From contig NC_050477.1 in the NCBI RefSeq assembly GCF_013373865.1, positions 7,462,869 to 7,526,868 of the forward strand: DNA of 64,000 nt. The letters are read 5' to 3'. Made by a program: the position numbers and the translations under genes. The DNA is from Monomorium pharaonis. Taxonomy: Eukaryota > Arthropoda > Insecta > Hymenoptera > Formicidae. This document shows, piece after piece, positions 1 through 11,230 of the stretch (positions within the stretch are counted from its first letter, which is position 1; the number at the start of each line of letters is the position of its first letter). The notes under the pieces were generated by a model. It did not search any database. It was not told the DNA's origin and saw nothing but the letters and a program-made list of their open reading frames with translations.

Positions 1-2882
1 AAACGCAGCACATTTCCGAAACACCACGTGTCGACGTCTCTCGCTACATTCTGATCCAGTCGGATGAAATTCATTTAAATTCAGAGATCCATTCACAAGT
101 CCCAGAAAAACTGTTTTTTGACCTTTTTGACATTATGTCGGCGCAAAATGTCGCACGCGCGAGCGGGCTCCCGTCGTCATCAATGTAATTAACTCCTGCC
201 GTGGGGAAATCGAAATATTTAGACGGTTATTCCAATGAGAGAGTATCAATGCACGATTAATTGCTACGTCTGTGTCTGGCGGCCGGTGATAACGAATTCA
301 ACGCCGGTGCGCGATCACGCGCGAGTACCTTCGCGTGAAAAACGTGAAGCCGAGACGGATACGTATATGTAGGGAAGATATTCAACTGTCGAGGCCGCAA
401 AGAAATCGCGCGAACGTCAAAGAGCGAACGATAGGCAGAAAAAGAGGGAAAGAGAGAAAGAGAGAAAGATGATCGCCGTCCCATTATAGCCGAAGACCGC
501 CTGGTACGGCCCAAAATAGTCTACGTGGAGCCACGTCACCGTCGATTGGACCATCTCGCATTGAAAATTGCGCTCCCGGACAAGCCATATCATTCGGCTA
601 ACGAACACGATTCGACGCGACGACGGTTCGTTGGAACTTTGCGCGACGAATACCTACGCGGACCGGTCGATGCGCATTTAATTTGCGATCTGACCGCCAC
701 GAATAATGTAGTCCGCTCGAGACTATTGTAGAGGCGGAAAGATATCGCGATCAAAACATGCGCATTTAATAAAATCCGCGTATTTAATCCGTGTGCTCCA
801 AGACCGGTTTAAAAGTCTAGGTCCACTTTTTTTTTGAGGGAGGAATAAAAGAGTCTCTTGAATTTTCTTCAAGATCCACGTTAGAGATACCGAAGAAAGA
901 AATTACCGTTTTTTTTTTGTGATCCGTAAGACAATGGATGCACATCTAAAGGTCTTAAGCTTATAGACTGTAACAAATATCTTTTTTTAAAGAACTTTAT
1001 CGATATTTTTCTTAAAAGATATTAGCTAAAATTTAAAAATTATTTTACATGAATTTTAAGTTTAGTTTTTTATGTTGCTTTTTCATCTTTTATAAAAGAA
1101 TAATTTTATTTAGTCTGGCTTATATTTTTATCAAGTTAGGAAATTAATCAAACTTATGGAGGTTAATGGAATCGAATTACTTATATAGATTTTCTTGAAA
1201 ATCTCAGCGATATATACTTTCGTGGCAAGTTCAAAAACAAAGCATTGTGAAATGTACGTCGATGCTGATTGAGCGTTCTTTTCGATACTTTGTCTTGGTT
1301 ATATACACACTGGATATGTACAACTTAGGGTCAACGCTCTTAAAAACAAACAGCGAGCTTTCTCTTCTTAGACGCAAATCTCCTCCGCGCAAAATAGAAT
1401 TAAAGACCTCAAATATTGTGATTTTGCAGCTTCAAGACAATCCGTATAAGAAGTAGCAACACGGATTTTGCTTGAATCTGGAAAACAAATTCGACTGTCG
1501 CTGGTCATCGATACGTGCGTCGAATTTCTTCCATAAAAGTTTCGTAGTATTAATATAAAGATCAGATAAAACACATGTAAAAAAAATCAGTGATCAATCT
1601 TAGATCAAGAATATGTATTCTTTACAAAATATTAATAATTATAAATCCCGACATTCTGATACGTATAATAAAAATTAATTCGCGATTCACTTCTCTAAAA
1701 ATCAATTTTAAAAATTACAAACTTCTACGAAAGTAAAATTATTTAAAAAAATTATTTTTATTAATATCCTACTGTTAAAAATCCATTGAATGTATGATTT
1801 TTGTCGTGGTATGTATAGGAAGATAAACAATAATTCTGAATTATCTAATCTTACTTATCGAAAACATTCTTTCTACAAAAATTAAAGTCTCATGCGGAGG
1901 CCAGCAGAAGAGAAAAGGTTTTACATTTTAGTTAACTTTAGTTTAACGATTATTTAGCTTCGGAGAACTAGTTTATATATGAGAATGTCGTCCACTTTGA
2001 ACGTCGTTCTCCTCAGCAATCCACGTATACTGCAGAGCGTATCTCCGTATCCGTATATCTACTTAACGTCTTTGAAATGCGCGCGGGACTCGTGTTTGCA
2101 GTATCGTCATAGCCCAGATACATACATGAATCTACGGGCGGTCGATCGCGAGCGCGATTTCCATTCGCGTATTTCTATTCGCGCCGTTACTCCGCATATT
2201 CTGCACGCACGATGGGGCAGTAAAATCGCGCTCTACCGGCGATACCGATCGCGGGCGTCTTGTACTATCGCGGAAATCGTCGCATTATTAAAACGCCAGT
2301 TTGGAGAATTATACAACGGGAACGCGATTAGCGGTATCGCACGTGTGCCCTGTTGGTTCGCACGTGTCGGCGAAGCCCGTTCGATTTTTGTGCGTATAAC
2401 GCGTTAGCGAGTTAAGTGAGACGAGGAACTGGTGCTCGCAAAATCGAATCGCGAATGAGAACCTTACACTCCGGAGAAGAGACTTTTGGTTGTTAACGAG
2501 ATATATCCAGATTACACTGTTTACTTTCGCGCAACTATAATTGTGCGGTTTAGATAATATGGAGCAGCGCTCTCTGCGCTGCTGGTCGCGCCCCGATTGG
2601 CTTTTGAAAATTGATCGACTTTATTGTGCGACTGTCCGCGCTTACAGATAATTGGCCTGTTGCAGGGGCCTTTTAACAAATTCGCGCGATAAGATAAAGT
2701 CGCGATTTGCGTTTATATGGGTCAAAAAGTTAATACGCAATTCGTAGCCACTGCTTCATGTATGACAGAAAATATCGAGCGGAAGAGGCCGGTAAACAAA
2801 CGGGGAGAGAGAGAGAGAGACCTCTCGCTCTCTCAGCGGATATCGGTGCGCGATCGCGCTCTTTCTCTCCATGTCCACTTAC
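1..2882 (-). other. CycD: CycD intron 2, 3' part cut by window edge
   Basis: Intron sequence downstream of the donor at 2882-2877. I looked for the expected third exon on the minus strand and did not see it. The stretch has a CpG-rich start (1-780), an AT-rich middle (800-1960) and a second CpG-rich part (1980-2700). A plus-strand ORF of 142 codons with a true ATG (1979-2407) has no recognisable domain. A short (GA)n run lies at 2806-2819. Confidence 0.85.
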
Positions 2883-3098
2883 CCACAGATCGTCAAGGGT
2901 GATGGAGTTATCGGTGTAGAAAACCAGGACCTCGGCCGTGAGCGGCGACGTTTCGCGTAACTTCGACGCCAGCAGCAAACAGGCGGTGCCAAGTAGCTGC
3001 AGCTGCGACTTCCTGATCGGGCAGATCGACAGGAACCTGTCGACGTAGTTCATCGACAGGGGGAAGACCTCGTCCTGGCACTTCTGCTCCTCGCATAC
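2883..3098 (-). CDS. CycD: Cyclin D, coding exon 2 (cyclin box)
   Basis: Second coding exon, 72 residues in phase 0/0, running from VCEEQKCQDEVFPLSMNYVD to the end TDNSITLDDLW. It supplies most of the first cyclin fold. The NYVDRFLS helix, the SQLQLLGTACLLLASKLRE helix and LTAEVLVFYTDNS are all diagnostic of D cyclins. In combined numbering Lys112 (in ASKLRE) matches the cyclin D1 lysine needed for Cdk4/6 binding. The acceptor is TTGCAG|GTATGC after a pyrimidine tract; the donor is CTGTGG|GTAAGT at 2882-2877. The exon length and both boundaries match vertebrate D cyclins. The next exon, expected to start with the segment carrying the partner glutamate of the Cdk contact, is not found between 1 and 2876 and must lie left of the window. 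The gene is therefore partial because the window ends, not because it is broken. Open frame runs past both splice sites only by chance. Confidence 0.96.
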
Positions 3099-4235
3099 CT
3101 GCAACAGGCACACAGGACGATTGGCATTTACCGATGTAACGTACACGTGATAATGCGACGAGAGAGAGAGAGATCGCCTCAAGGCCGGATCGATCGGGGG
3201 AGGGTCGGGGGTGCGATAACGGCCCGGATACGCAGCCAAAGCTCGCGATGCAAATTTAGCTCGGTCTGCGTCGCGCAGTTGCGAGAACGTAACGCGTAAC
3301 GCGATGGGTATCTCGTAAAAATATCGAGCGTGGTGGTGGAGGATTCACAAGTGGATCGATTAGCGAAATCTCTCCTCGCGATTTTTGGGGGGACGTGACT
3401 CCGATAAATTCACGATTGGAATTGGTGCGTTTTATTTTTCAAGAGACTTCAGAAATTTATCTCTTTTTTTTTTGTTACGTTCTCTAGCGCTCGAAAGATT
3501 GAAAGAAAGAGAAGGAACGAATTTGTCGCGCGACAATCGTCCGTAAACTTGGGCGTAGGCACTCGGGCGAATATTTCGCACCGGATTTCCTTCAATCGCA
3601 TTTTAACAAGCGCGGTCGCGACATTGGTGTCGCCCGTAGGTCGAGAGGGAGGACCTTTTGGATAAATTTCCACCGTGAACGATCTCTTTGAAAGGGGGAC
3701 TGCGAGAGGAAAAAAAAAGAGACTGATGAGGCGTGTATCTTATCGTGAAAAGGGGATTAACTACTTGTGTCATAAAGATAGCTAATTGCATTTCACTTAG
3801 TTTCGACGTCTATCACTTTCATCCGGGATCTCTTCGCGGCTCTCGCCGCGAAGCGGGCCTTCTTATAGCTCTTCCATTCGGGTAAATTAAAAACAAAAGA
3901 ATTCACGGTATCTTATCGATGATTTATCGCGTGCATCAACGGCAATCGCGGCAAACGGAATGAGTCGCATTTTTCTTTTGTTATCGCGTTTATTGCCGCA
4001 TGTTTATTATTACCGGCGCGTGTTTACATAAATCGCGGCGCGGAGAGCCCCGGATCCCGGGGAGCGCCTTTGAAGTTTCGGGGGACCGCTGAATTTGCGG
4101 CAGGATCGCGAATTAACTTCGCCCGGGCGCCTCGGGGTGCCGGGGCCCGAGCGATCGCGCGTTCCGTCGAGCCGCGTGAGAGGAACTTATTGAGCGTGAC
4201 CAACGATCGCCAGCCAGCTAGCCGGACCTTGCTGC

Positions 4236-4236
<1 letters not shown>

Positions 4237-4290
<54 letters not shown>
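4237..4290. repeat. (GCAC)n microsatellite
   Basis: About 13 tandem tetranucleotide units in CycD intron 1. It produces spurious Arg/Ala/Cys/His-rich frames on both strands. Confidence 0.95.
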
Positions 4291-4291
<1 letters not shown>

Positions 4292-7200
4292 TGCACACTC
4301 TCGTAATTACTTCGCCGCCGCCACCAATTAGCAGCACGGGCTTAACGAAATAATCGCGCTACGCCAAATCGACGAAAATCATACGTGAGATTGGTTCCAC
4401 CGGGAGAGACAGATAGGAAGAAAACGGAACTAAACGCGAAAAAAAAAGAGACGAACGTTCCACAAGGCGAATTGTTGCTGCTAAAACAAACAATGCTCGC
4501 CGAAACTTTTCCACCACGTCGATTCCCTCTGCAGTTGGTCAATATTAGATAATTATCCCGAAGGAGTGAGCACACTCTTCAACGGCACTCTCTTCAACGA
4601 AATCGGCTCGAAAGATTATCTGGCATCTGTTTAAACATCGACGAAAACCGACGAATGAATCCAAATTAGAAGCAAAGAAGAATCCACAAAATGCACAAGC
4701 GGCGGAATGAGGTCGCAAAGCCATCAAGAAAAGCCATTCCTATAATGTTTCCGCTGTATATTATATAATATGTTCTTATATTATTTTAACATATTTTTTA
4801 AGTAACATAATTAATACAAAAGAAGGTAATAACGAAATAATATAAATCTCTTTAATAATAGTTACAATAAAGTTCTTTAATGTTTTAATATCTTTCGTTA
4901 GATTATTTACATTATTGTAACGTAATACTTCATAAAATAACTTTTTTATTTTTAATATAAATTGCATTACTGCTGAACAGAATACTGGTCTCAAGTGTAT
5001 CGTATTGTGTAAAAAATGCATACACACAAATATCTTTTAAAAGTATTTGTTTAAAGTGCTGACCGAGTGAAGCAATCAAAGTTCTCTCAAAGGAATGTGG
5101 CTTTGCGTATATATCCCTTTAATCGGTAACCATAATGGATGTATTCCTGGTTTCCACTTTTTGAAAATGAGTCGCCTTAGAACTTTGTTACTCTTATCTG
5201 CGTGACTCTATCGTGCTCGCCGATCTCTCTTATAAGTTCGGCGCCAATTAAATAGAATTGCCGCCGATAAAGCCGACCGCGACCGGTGTTATGTCTCGTG
5301 TGCATCGTTAATAATCGAGCGAGGACCGTTCTCGACAGCGTTCCTAAGGCACACATAATGAATCCAGAATTCGACGGGAAAGAGGAACCAGTATAAATCC
5401 GGTGTCCAATTGCCCGCGACGCGGGATTTCGCGACTCGGTAATTCAACACTTTCGTTATCAGTCGCATTTGCGCGTGTTCATATACAGAGTGACGTGCGA
5501 AAAATTAATCTGAGTTGCGAGAGAGAAAAGCGTTACGTTTCGTCTGACTCTTTAAAAAAAGCTCGTTTAACGTACTTGGCACATTAAACAACAGCTGATT
5601 GTATATATATATATATGCCCAGTAATTTACAAAATTAAAAGGATCGATTTTGAAATTACAAAACAAATGATATACATAAATTAAATTGTAGTTCTAGACT
5701 TTTTATTAATTTTTAAATAAAAATAAAATCAACGTTTTTATCCATGTCCCAAATAAATTCTGCTGATATTACTCTCAATAGTCAAGATGTCTAACATTGA
5801 AAGCTACAAACGACCTTAATTTCGAACGATCGCTAAAGAAAAAATGTAAGTTTAGGACACCCTATAGAATTACGATTAAGGTAAGCTGCAATTGCTTTTA
5901 AAAGTCGAATACATTCCAGCGGCACATATGACGACCTGTCATTCGCGCCGGCCAAATCGACAAACGCGATGTCGAAGAATTCGACGAGTACAATGCGAAC
6001 TTGGCATGCGTGCCCGCGACACACACGCGAACACATACACACACGCACGCACGCATGCATACGCGGCTGTTCGCTTTCGTTGTGAAACAATACCGTCGAG
6101 GTCATCACGTGAATTTGGTTGATGCGATTAAATGTCTGGGGCCCCAGGAGCAATTAAATGCCCAAAGGAGTAACATTGATGCAATAAGAAACTATTAAAG
6201 TTGCGCAATCTAACGAAGAAGCTAGACTAAAAATGTTTATTTAAAGTATACATCATTCAAAATCTATCGTGTCAAAATTATATTGCTTTAAATAAAAGAA
6301 TTCGTTGCATAAATAAACTACCGAGCCAAAAAATTATTGCATTTATATATTACATCTATAATCTACATGTTATACACAGTATAATGTATCGCATTATCAT
6401 TAATTTTGTATTATCATAAATTTTACAGGATAATATTAACAAATGAGGAATCTATGAATATTCTATGAATTTCTTGCTTCACATTAAAAGAATGAATATT
6501 CCTTTTATGTCGGTGAAAGATTTTGTAGCTTTCTTTGTCATCAAGTGTGAATTCGTGAGAGAGAGAAGCAGGTATCTACTATATAACTAAAATTATTTAG
6601 ATGTATATCGAGATATATAATAATTCCATGTAATTATAACACAACGACTAATCGCTAATGCGTTTAAAGCCGCAGTGAACTAACGGGTTTGGCGATACCG
6701 AAGAAGCCCCCAGAGCTTATTCGTAGCCGCGAAAGGTGCTCCTTGCCGACGGTCAAAAGAAAACAATTTGAGTTTTTGTGCCGGGGAAAAAAACGGCATA
6801 CATCGAACACACACAGCGCTGCTGCACGCTATCGGAGCGTGAGCTCCGTGCGATATACTCGTATCGTTTTCGGCTCCGATTTTAATGAGAGCGACACAAA
6901 GAGCGTAAAGCGACGTCGAGTGGAGCACGACGACACAAAATCCGGTCCGATCCGATCCGGAAGTGGAGGAACTCATTACCATTATCCAACGAGGAAAGAT
7001 ATCGAACGGGAGGGTAGCGAAGAACGGAATTTAATTCGGTAGATTAAACTCCCTGGATGCTTTTTTCGACAACTCGTCCGGCAAAACGACACACCGTCGA
7101 CGGATTTTCTTTGTTTCCACGTTTCTATTTTCGCGCGGCGAGAACGTCGATGTGACGCTATTGTTTTGAATATATCGTACCACACAGAGCTAAGCCGATC

Positions 7201-9606
7201 GCTAATCTACTCTAGTTACTCGATTCTGGCGTCCAAGACAAATCGTCGCGAAATCGTTGTCGCGGTACACCGTCTAATCTTAACTTTCTAAGAATAAATT
7301 TAATTCAAGCGAGTCTAATTAAGCTAGACACAAATGACCCGCGATAACTCGCGAACCGTAACGATTGCAATATCGTTATCGTGTGGGCGAAATGAAAAAG
7401 AAAACAAACGAGAGGCTACATCTTGTTCTCGCGGACGCGTTCAATATATCGCGTTCAATACGGATATTCTTTTTGGAAATCGCTGCCTTCGGTTCAGAAA
7501 TTGATAACCGCGCGATAGCACTCGATAGATACTCGATCGATCGGCTGCCGATTCTGGCTCTTTAAAACGGTGAGAATGTAATGTGGATGATGTCAATCGC
7601 GATGAATACAATTCCCTTATCGGCAGCTCTGGTAACGGCACGGTGACGTAAGTCAAGGGGGGGACTTATCGCCCAAATTTTCGGCTCAATGACAGCGAAA
7701 TGTCAAAAACGTTACATCGTCGCGCTGCGATCGCAGTATCACATCGTAAAAACTCATTTTTTCTCGAAAAACTTGCGAAAAATTCTGATAAAACTGAAAC
7801 AGTCACGATAAAAAAAATTGATTACGGAAAGTATAAAATTCGTTACGAACTTGTTACAAGATTTACACACAAATCATATTTTACGTACACATTGGGAAAA
7901 AAGTAACTTTTACTCGTACATCGATATAACGAAACAGTTTTTATGTCGTTGTTCGATTAGATAAATGAGTTGGTTCGAGTAACTCTCGAAAAATCTTAAT
8001 CTTATGTAATTCTGTTTAAATTTCGAACGTTCAAAGAAACCCACGAAAGAATTTATTTTTTATACGACACAATCTGGACATTTAAATTTAGAAGCGAATA
8101 CATTTTTATCGATAGTATTTTTTGATCTTTAAATATTTTATATTATAGAATCTTACGTGTAGAGTGTATTTCACGTCCAATGAGAGATGTGATTGCGTGG
8201 CAATGTGAAAAATGTCGATTTTGCCTCGTCGAAGATCGAGACAAGGAATTTTGCGGTATATATATAGACTCGGGAACACAATACTGTCGCGACAAAAGAA
8301 ACGCAGCAACAGGTTTTCGATCGCCGTCGAAAAATTCGACGGACAATTCGCGAGAATTGATATTATATCGTGCGCAAAATAATTTAATCCGACTAACTTC
8401 TGCCATTTGGATGACAATTTACAGGCTGCTCCAGCAATATTATTATTTTCCTCTCTCGAAAAACCGAGGCAATTTATTCCGAAAATAAAAACCTTTTATT
8501 TCGCAATATTAAAAGAATAATTGAGATGGTGCGCAATTAAAACAAAAGAAAGTCGACAAATACGAGGAATCTAAATATGATATATGAGAATCATGTCAAC
8601 AAGGTTTACGTAACGAACGCGCATACATATGTCTACTGATTGTTAATGTAATATCACGGAGCCCAGCTGATACATTCCGTGGGACGATTAACATGCCTTA
8701 ACTCGTTACAGTTAAATTCAACTCACTAATTTAACTGTCGCATGCAAAAACACCTAACTCTCGTGGCGTAGAAAAAAGATATTGTTCTCGCGATGTCTAG
8801 CGTTTTTCGAGAGAAACGTAATATCGTAAGAGCCAAAATTTACGTCTCGTGCGAACTTGGCCTTTATCTGTCCCCGCAGGGTATGTATATTTGGGTCCAA
8901 ATCAATTCAATTACATAATTCTTTAGGAGGACCGTTCGCCCGCATTACCTTCGTCACGTTTTTAAATCAACGAGCAATAAATCCTTTACTGCCGTGTCTA
9001 AGAATAAGATTCCCAAACGACAACATAAACCGAGACTTTTAACTCTCCGCAGCGAACGATAGAAACCATTTCTTCCGGTATGTGGACACACACACGTGTG
9101 TACGCGTGAGCTCCGGAATACCTCTTCCCACAGTTTGTGTCGAGTGAAAACTATGAAAAAAAGCAAAGTAAAATAATCGATCGGCCCGCCAGACTATAGG
9201 TCACCGTTAAGGTTTATTTTTAGATCGCTTCTCCTTCCTCCCTTCGTAATCGGCATTTGTCGAAACACGTAACCGCGTGTCTCGGTGTCGGATTTTTTTA
9301 ACATTCAAATTAAATGTAATCCGCGATTCAATTGTCTCGACTGGCGGCGACTCGTACCTTTTTAGGGAAGCACACTCGCGTGAAACAAAGAGACGTGAAA
9401 TCAGACGATCGAAGCTACTGGGTGCGAGGCCGTCTCTCTCGCCTAGTATTTAATCGCTCGTTGGGAACAACCGAGCCGCGTGGTCGGGGTCCCGGTCGCC
9501 AAGGCGAAGCTATAACCCCGGTAGTTCCCCCAAGCCGCCGGTCCACGTTCCGCGGAACCCACGGCCCGATCTGACGGTCGATCGCGGAGTTAGTGCGTAC
9601 TCACGC

Positions 9607-9684
<78 letters not shown>

Positions 9685-9697
9685 AAGAGAGAGACTT
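9607..9697. repeat. (GA)n microsatellite next to CycD exon 1 donor
   Basis: About 90 bp of GA repeats with a few GAAA interruptions, ending about 10 bases from the exon 1 splice donor. On the transcribed strand it is a CT tract at the very start of intron 1. Confidence 0.95.
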
Positions 9698-9707
9698 CTT
9701 CGCTCAC

Positions 9708-9905
9708 CTCCAACATCCACTCGGCGACGATTTTGCGCATGAGCGGCGAGATGTCTCTTTGCACGCACTCGAAGTACGACCGGCTCGGTGCGTAGCGTTC
9801 CTCGGTCTGCAGGAGGTTCTGCAGGACCCGGTCGTCACCTAGGAGGGCGGGATCGGCATACGCCCGGCACTCGGTCTCCGTGGTCTCGCAGCACAGAAGA
9901 TCCAT
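9708..9905 (-). CDS. CycD: Cyclin D, coding exon 1 (N-terminus)
   Basis: First coding exon of a G1/S cyclin D, the regulatory subunit of Cdk4/6 that drives phosphorylation of Rb-family proteins. It encodes 66 residues. Residues 3-7 read LLCCE, the LxCxE Rb-pocket motif at the N-terminus of D cyclins. ALLGDDRVLQNLL and SYFECVQRDISP follow, then MRKIVAEWMLE (56-66), the start of the cyclin box with the MRAIL-type hydrophobic patch. The ATG at 9905 is the first in-frame ATG after a stop near 9972; a GTG nine codons upstream lies in the same open frame but is not a normal eukaryotic start. Context is good, with G at -3 and +4. The donor is GAG|GTGAGC at 9707-9702, and joining to 3098 gives WMLE|VCEE in phase 0. 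Human cyclin D1 also has 66 residues in this exon (family knowledge). A long (GA)n tract begins about 10 bases inside the intron. Identification is secure; species is not. Confidence 0.96.
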
Positions 9906-10138
9906 GACGGGCGAGGACGAGGAGCTCGGCACGAACTTGCTTCTCTCTCCCGGCTTCTTTTCACCCCGGCTCTAGGTTTCCTCGTACAGAGTCTGTGTTC
10001 CACGTGCTCCGTCGAAGGATCTCGAGATTGACCCGGGATGAGAGAGGAGAGAGGAGAGAGAAAGAAAGAGAGAGAGGCAGAGGGAGACACTCAACACCTT
10101 TTTCACAGCGAACGAGGCAGAGACGGCTGATCACTCAC
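9906..10138 (-). other. CycD: CycD 5' leader with probable small 5'-UTR intron
   Basis: Directly upstream of the CycD ATG. On the minus strand GCGAG|GTGAGTG (GT at 10138-10137) is a strong donor. It is followed by a long CT-rich tract and possible acceptors CTCGAG at 10022-10021 (intron of about 118 nt) or ACACAG at 9994-9993. This would make a spliced 5' UTR with the start codon in its second exon. The acceptor choice is uncertain, and an unspliced leader is possible. Confidence 0.4.
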
Positions 10139-11006
10139 CTCGCGACGAGTCGCGAACGACGATGACGACTACACACGCACGTACACGCGTGGTATATACA
10201 CGTGTTCCGTGTGCGCGCGCGCGCACGCGTCTGTCTATGTGTCTGTCGTGGGTATGTGTATGTGTGCACGAGCCAAAGTCGCAATTGCGACGATGATGTG
10301 AGCGAGTCAGCAAAAGAGAGAGAGAGAGAGAGAAAGAGAGAGGCGTGTTCGTTCGTTCGTTCGATCAGTTTCTCACGTACCAATACATTTTCTTCACTTT
10401 TTTCCGGGAAGAATATTTTTCTATTTCTCTCTTTCTTAATCGACGAAGGAAATCGTGGGTATTCCTCTTCCTCTTCGATACTTGCTTTCCACAGGTTACT
10501 TCGCGAATCAGAGCACAAAAAGCGTAATAAATAATACGTTTGCGGGATTCTCGCGGTGAGGGAGAGGGTCGGGGGATTCTAATAAATAAGCGTAGTGCGT
10601 GTGCGCGTTTTCCGGCCGGTGCCACTTGATCGTCGCGCGACTCGCGTTTGTCGAAGTCCGCGGTGCGACTAGTACGTTTCGTTTCCCGAGGGAATCATGA
10701 GAAAAGAAGGAGAGAGGAGAGCAGGCGCTTCGATCGGTGCTGGAGAGAGCGGTGTGATTTTCTTTTTCTTTTTTGTTTTTGTTGTCCTTTTTTTACAGAC
10801 CGACGCGAGGAACAACGGTTTCCCCTCTTTCGAAGTGTCTCGAAACCCAAATCGCCGGTCCGTCCGCCTGCCTGCGTACGATTTAAATGTCCTCCGAGAT
10901 GCGAGGAGCGCGAGAATCTCTCTCCACTTTCTCACGATCCGACACTGGTGACTTATCAGGTCAGAATGCCGGCGAGTCTGGCCGATCTGGCGGAACCAGC
11001 CCGTAG

Positions 11007-11094
11007 CCGGTACTCTCCCCACTAGCGCGGCGCCAACTTGGTCACGTGATCCCTACCGGTACTCCCACCAGCGCGGCGCTAAGTGTGTCACGTG
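11007..11094. repeat. Imperfect tandem duplication of ~48-bp element
   Basis: Copy 1 (11007-11048) and copy 2 (11056-11094) both begin CCGGTACTC, contain AGCGCGGCGC and end GTCACGTG. Differences are point changes and small indels. Each copy ends in a CACGTG E-box. The core CCAC(T/C)AGCGCGGCGC resembles, but does not match, the CTCF consensus. Confidence 0.8.
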
Positions 11095-11143
11095 GAACTT
11101 AACCGTTCCTCCTTCCTCCACTACGGGCCTGAGCGATTGCCGA

Positions 11144-11179
11144 GTCGGCTTTGCCGACCGGCGCGGCCGTGGCGCCGGT
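11144..11179. other. Two adjacent GC-rich hairpins
   Basis: GTCGGC TTT GCCGAC (11144-11158) is followed, with slight overlap, by ACCGGCGC - 7 nt - GCGCCGGT (11157-11179). Both stems are perfect. They lie at the outer edge of the CpG-rich CycD flank. Function unknown. Confidence 0.6.
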
Positions 11180-11230
11180 TCAGTCGTGAAACAGCGGTGC
11201 AGCGGGGCGGACGGGGGTCTGCATCGTGTA

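Larger units (their letters stand above)
3099..9707 (-). other. CycD: CycD intron 1 (6.6 kb)
   Basis: Separates the two coding exons. It holds mixed AT-rich and CpG-rich DNA, a (GCAC)n microsatellite at 4237-4290, a TATCGATA octamer at 8107-8114 and a (GA)n tract at 9607-9697. Plus-strand (antisense) ORFs with true ATGs lie at 7700-7906 and 8180-8488. No conserved exon or transposase was recognised. Confidence 0.85.
10139..11230 (-). promoter_or_regulatory. CycD: CpG-rich 5' flank of CycD, likely promoter region
   Basis: A CpG-rich stretch ending where AT-rich DNA begins near 11250. It has CACGTG E-boxes at 10199-10204, 11043-11048 and 11089-11094, plus one in the leader at 10001-10006. A TATATA-like run lies at 10193-10198, about 55 nt upstream of the putative 5'-UTR donor. 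A tandemly duplicated element lies at 11007-11094, and two adjacent hairpins at 11144-11179. Position relative to the CycD ATG suggests promoter function; the transcription start cannot be fixed from sequence alone. Confidence 0.5.

Noticed and set aside
5392..5397. TATAAA box in CycD intron 1
   Set aside because: There is no initiator at the usual distance, and TATAAA is frequent in this composition.
9906..9932. N-terminal extension of cyclin D by nine residues from a GTG
   Set aside because: GTG is not a normal eukaryotic start; the ATG at 9905 has a good context and gives the family-typical N-terminus and exon length.
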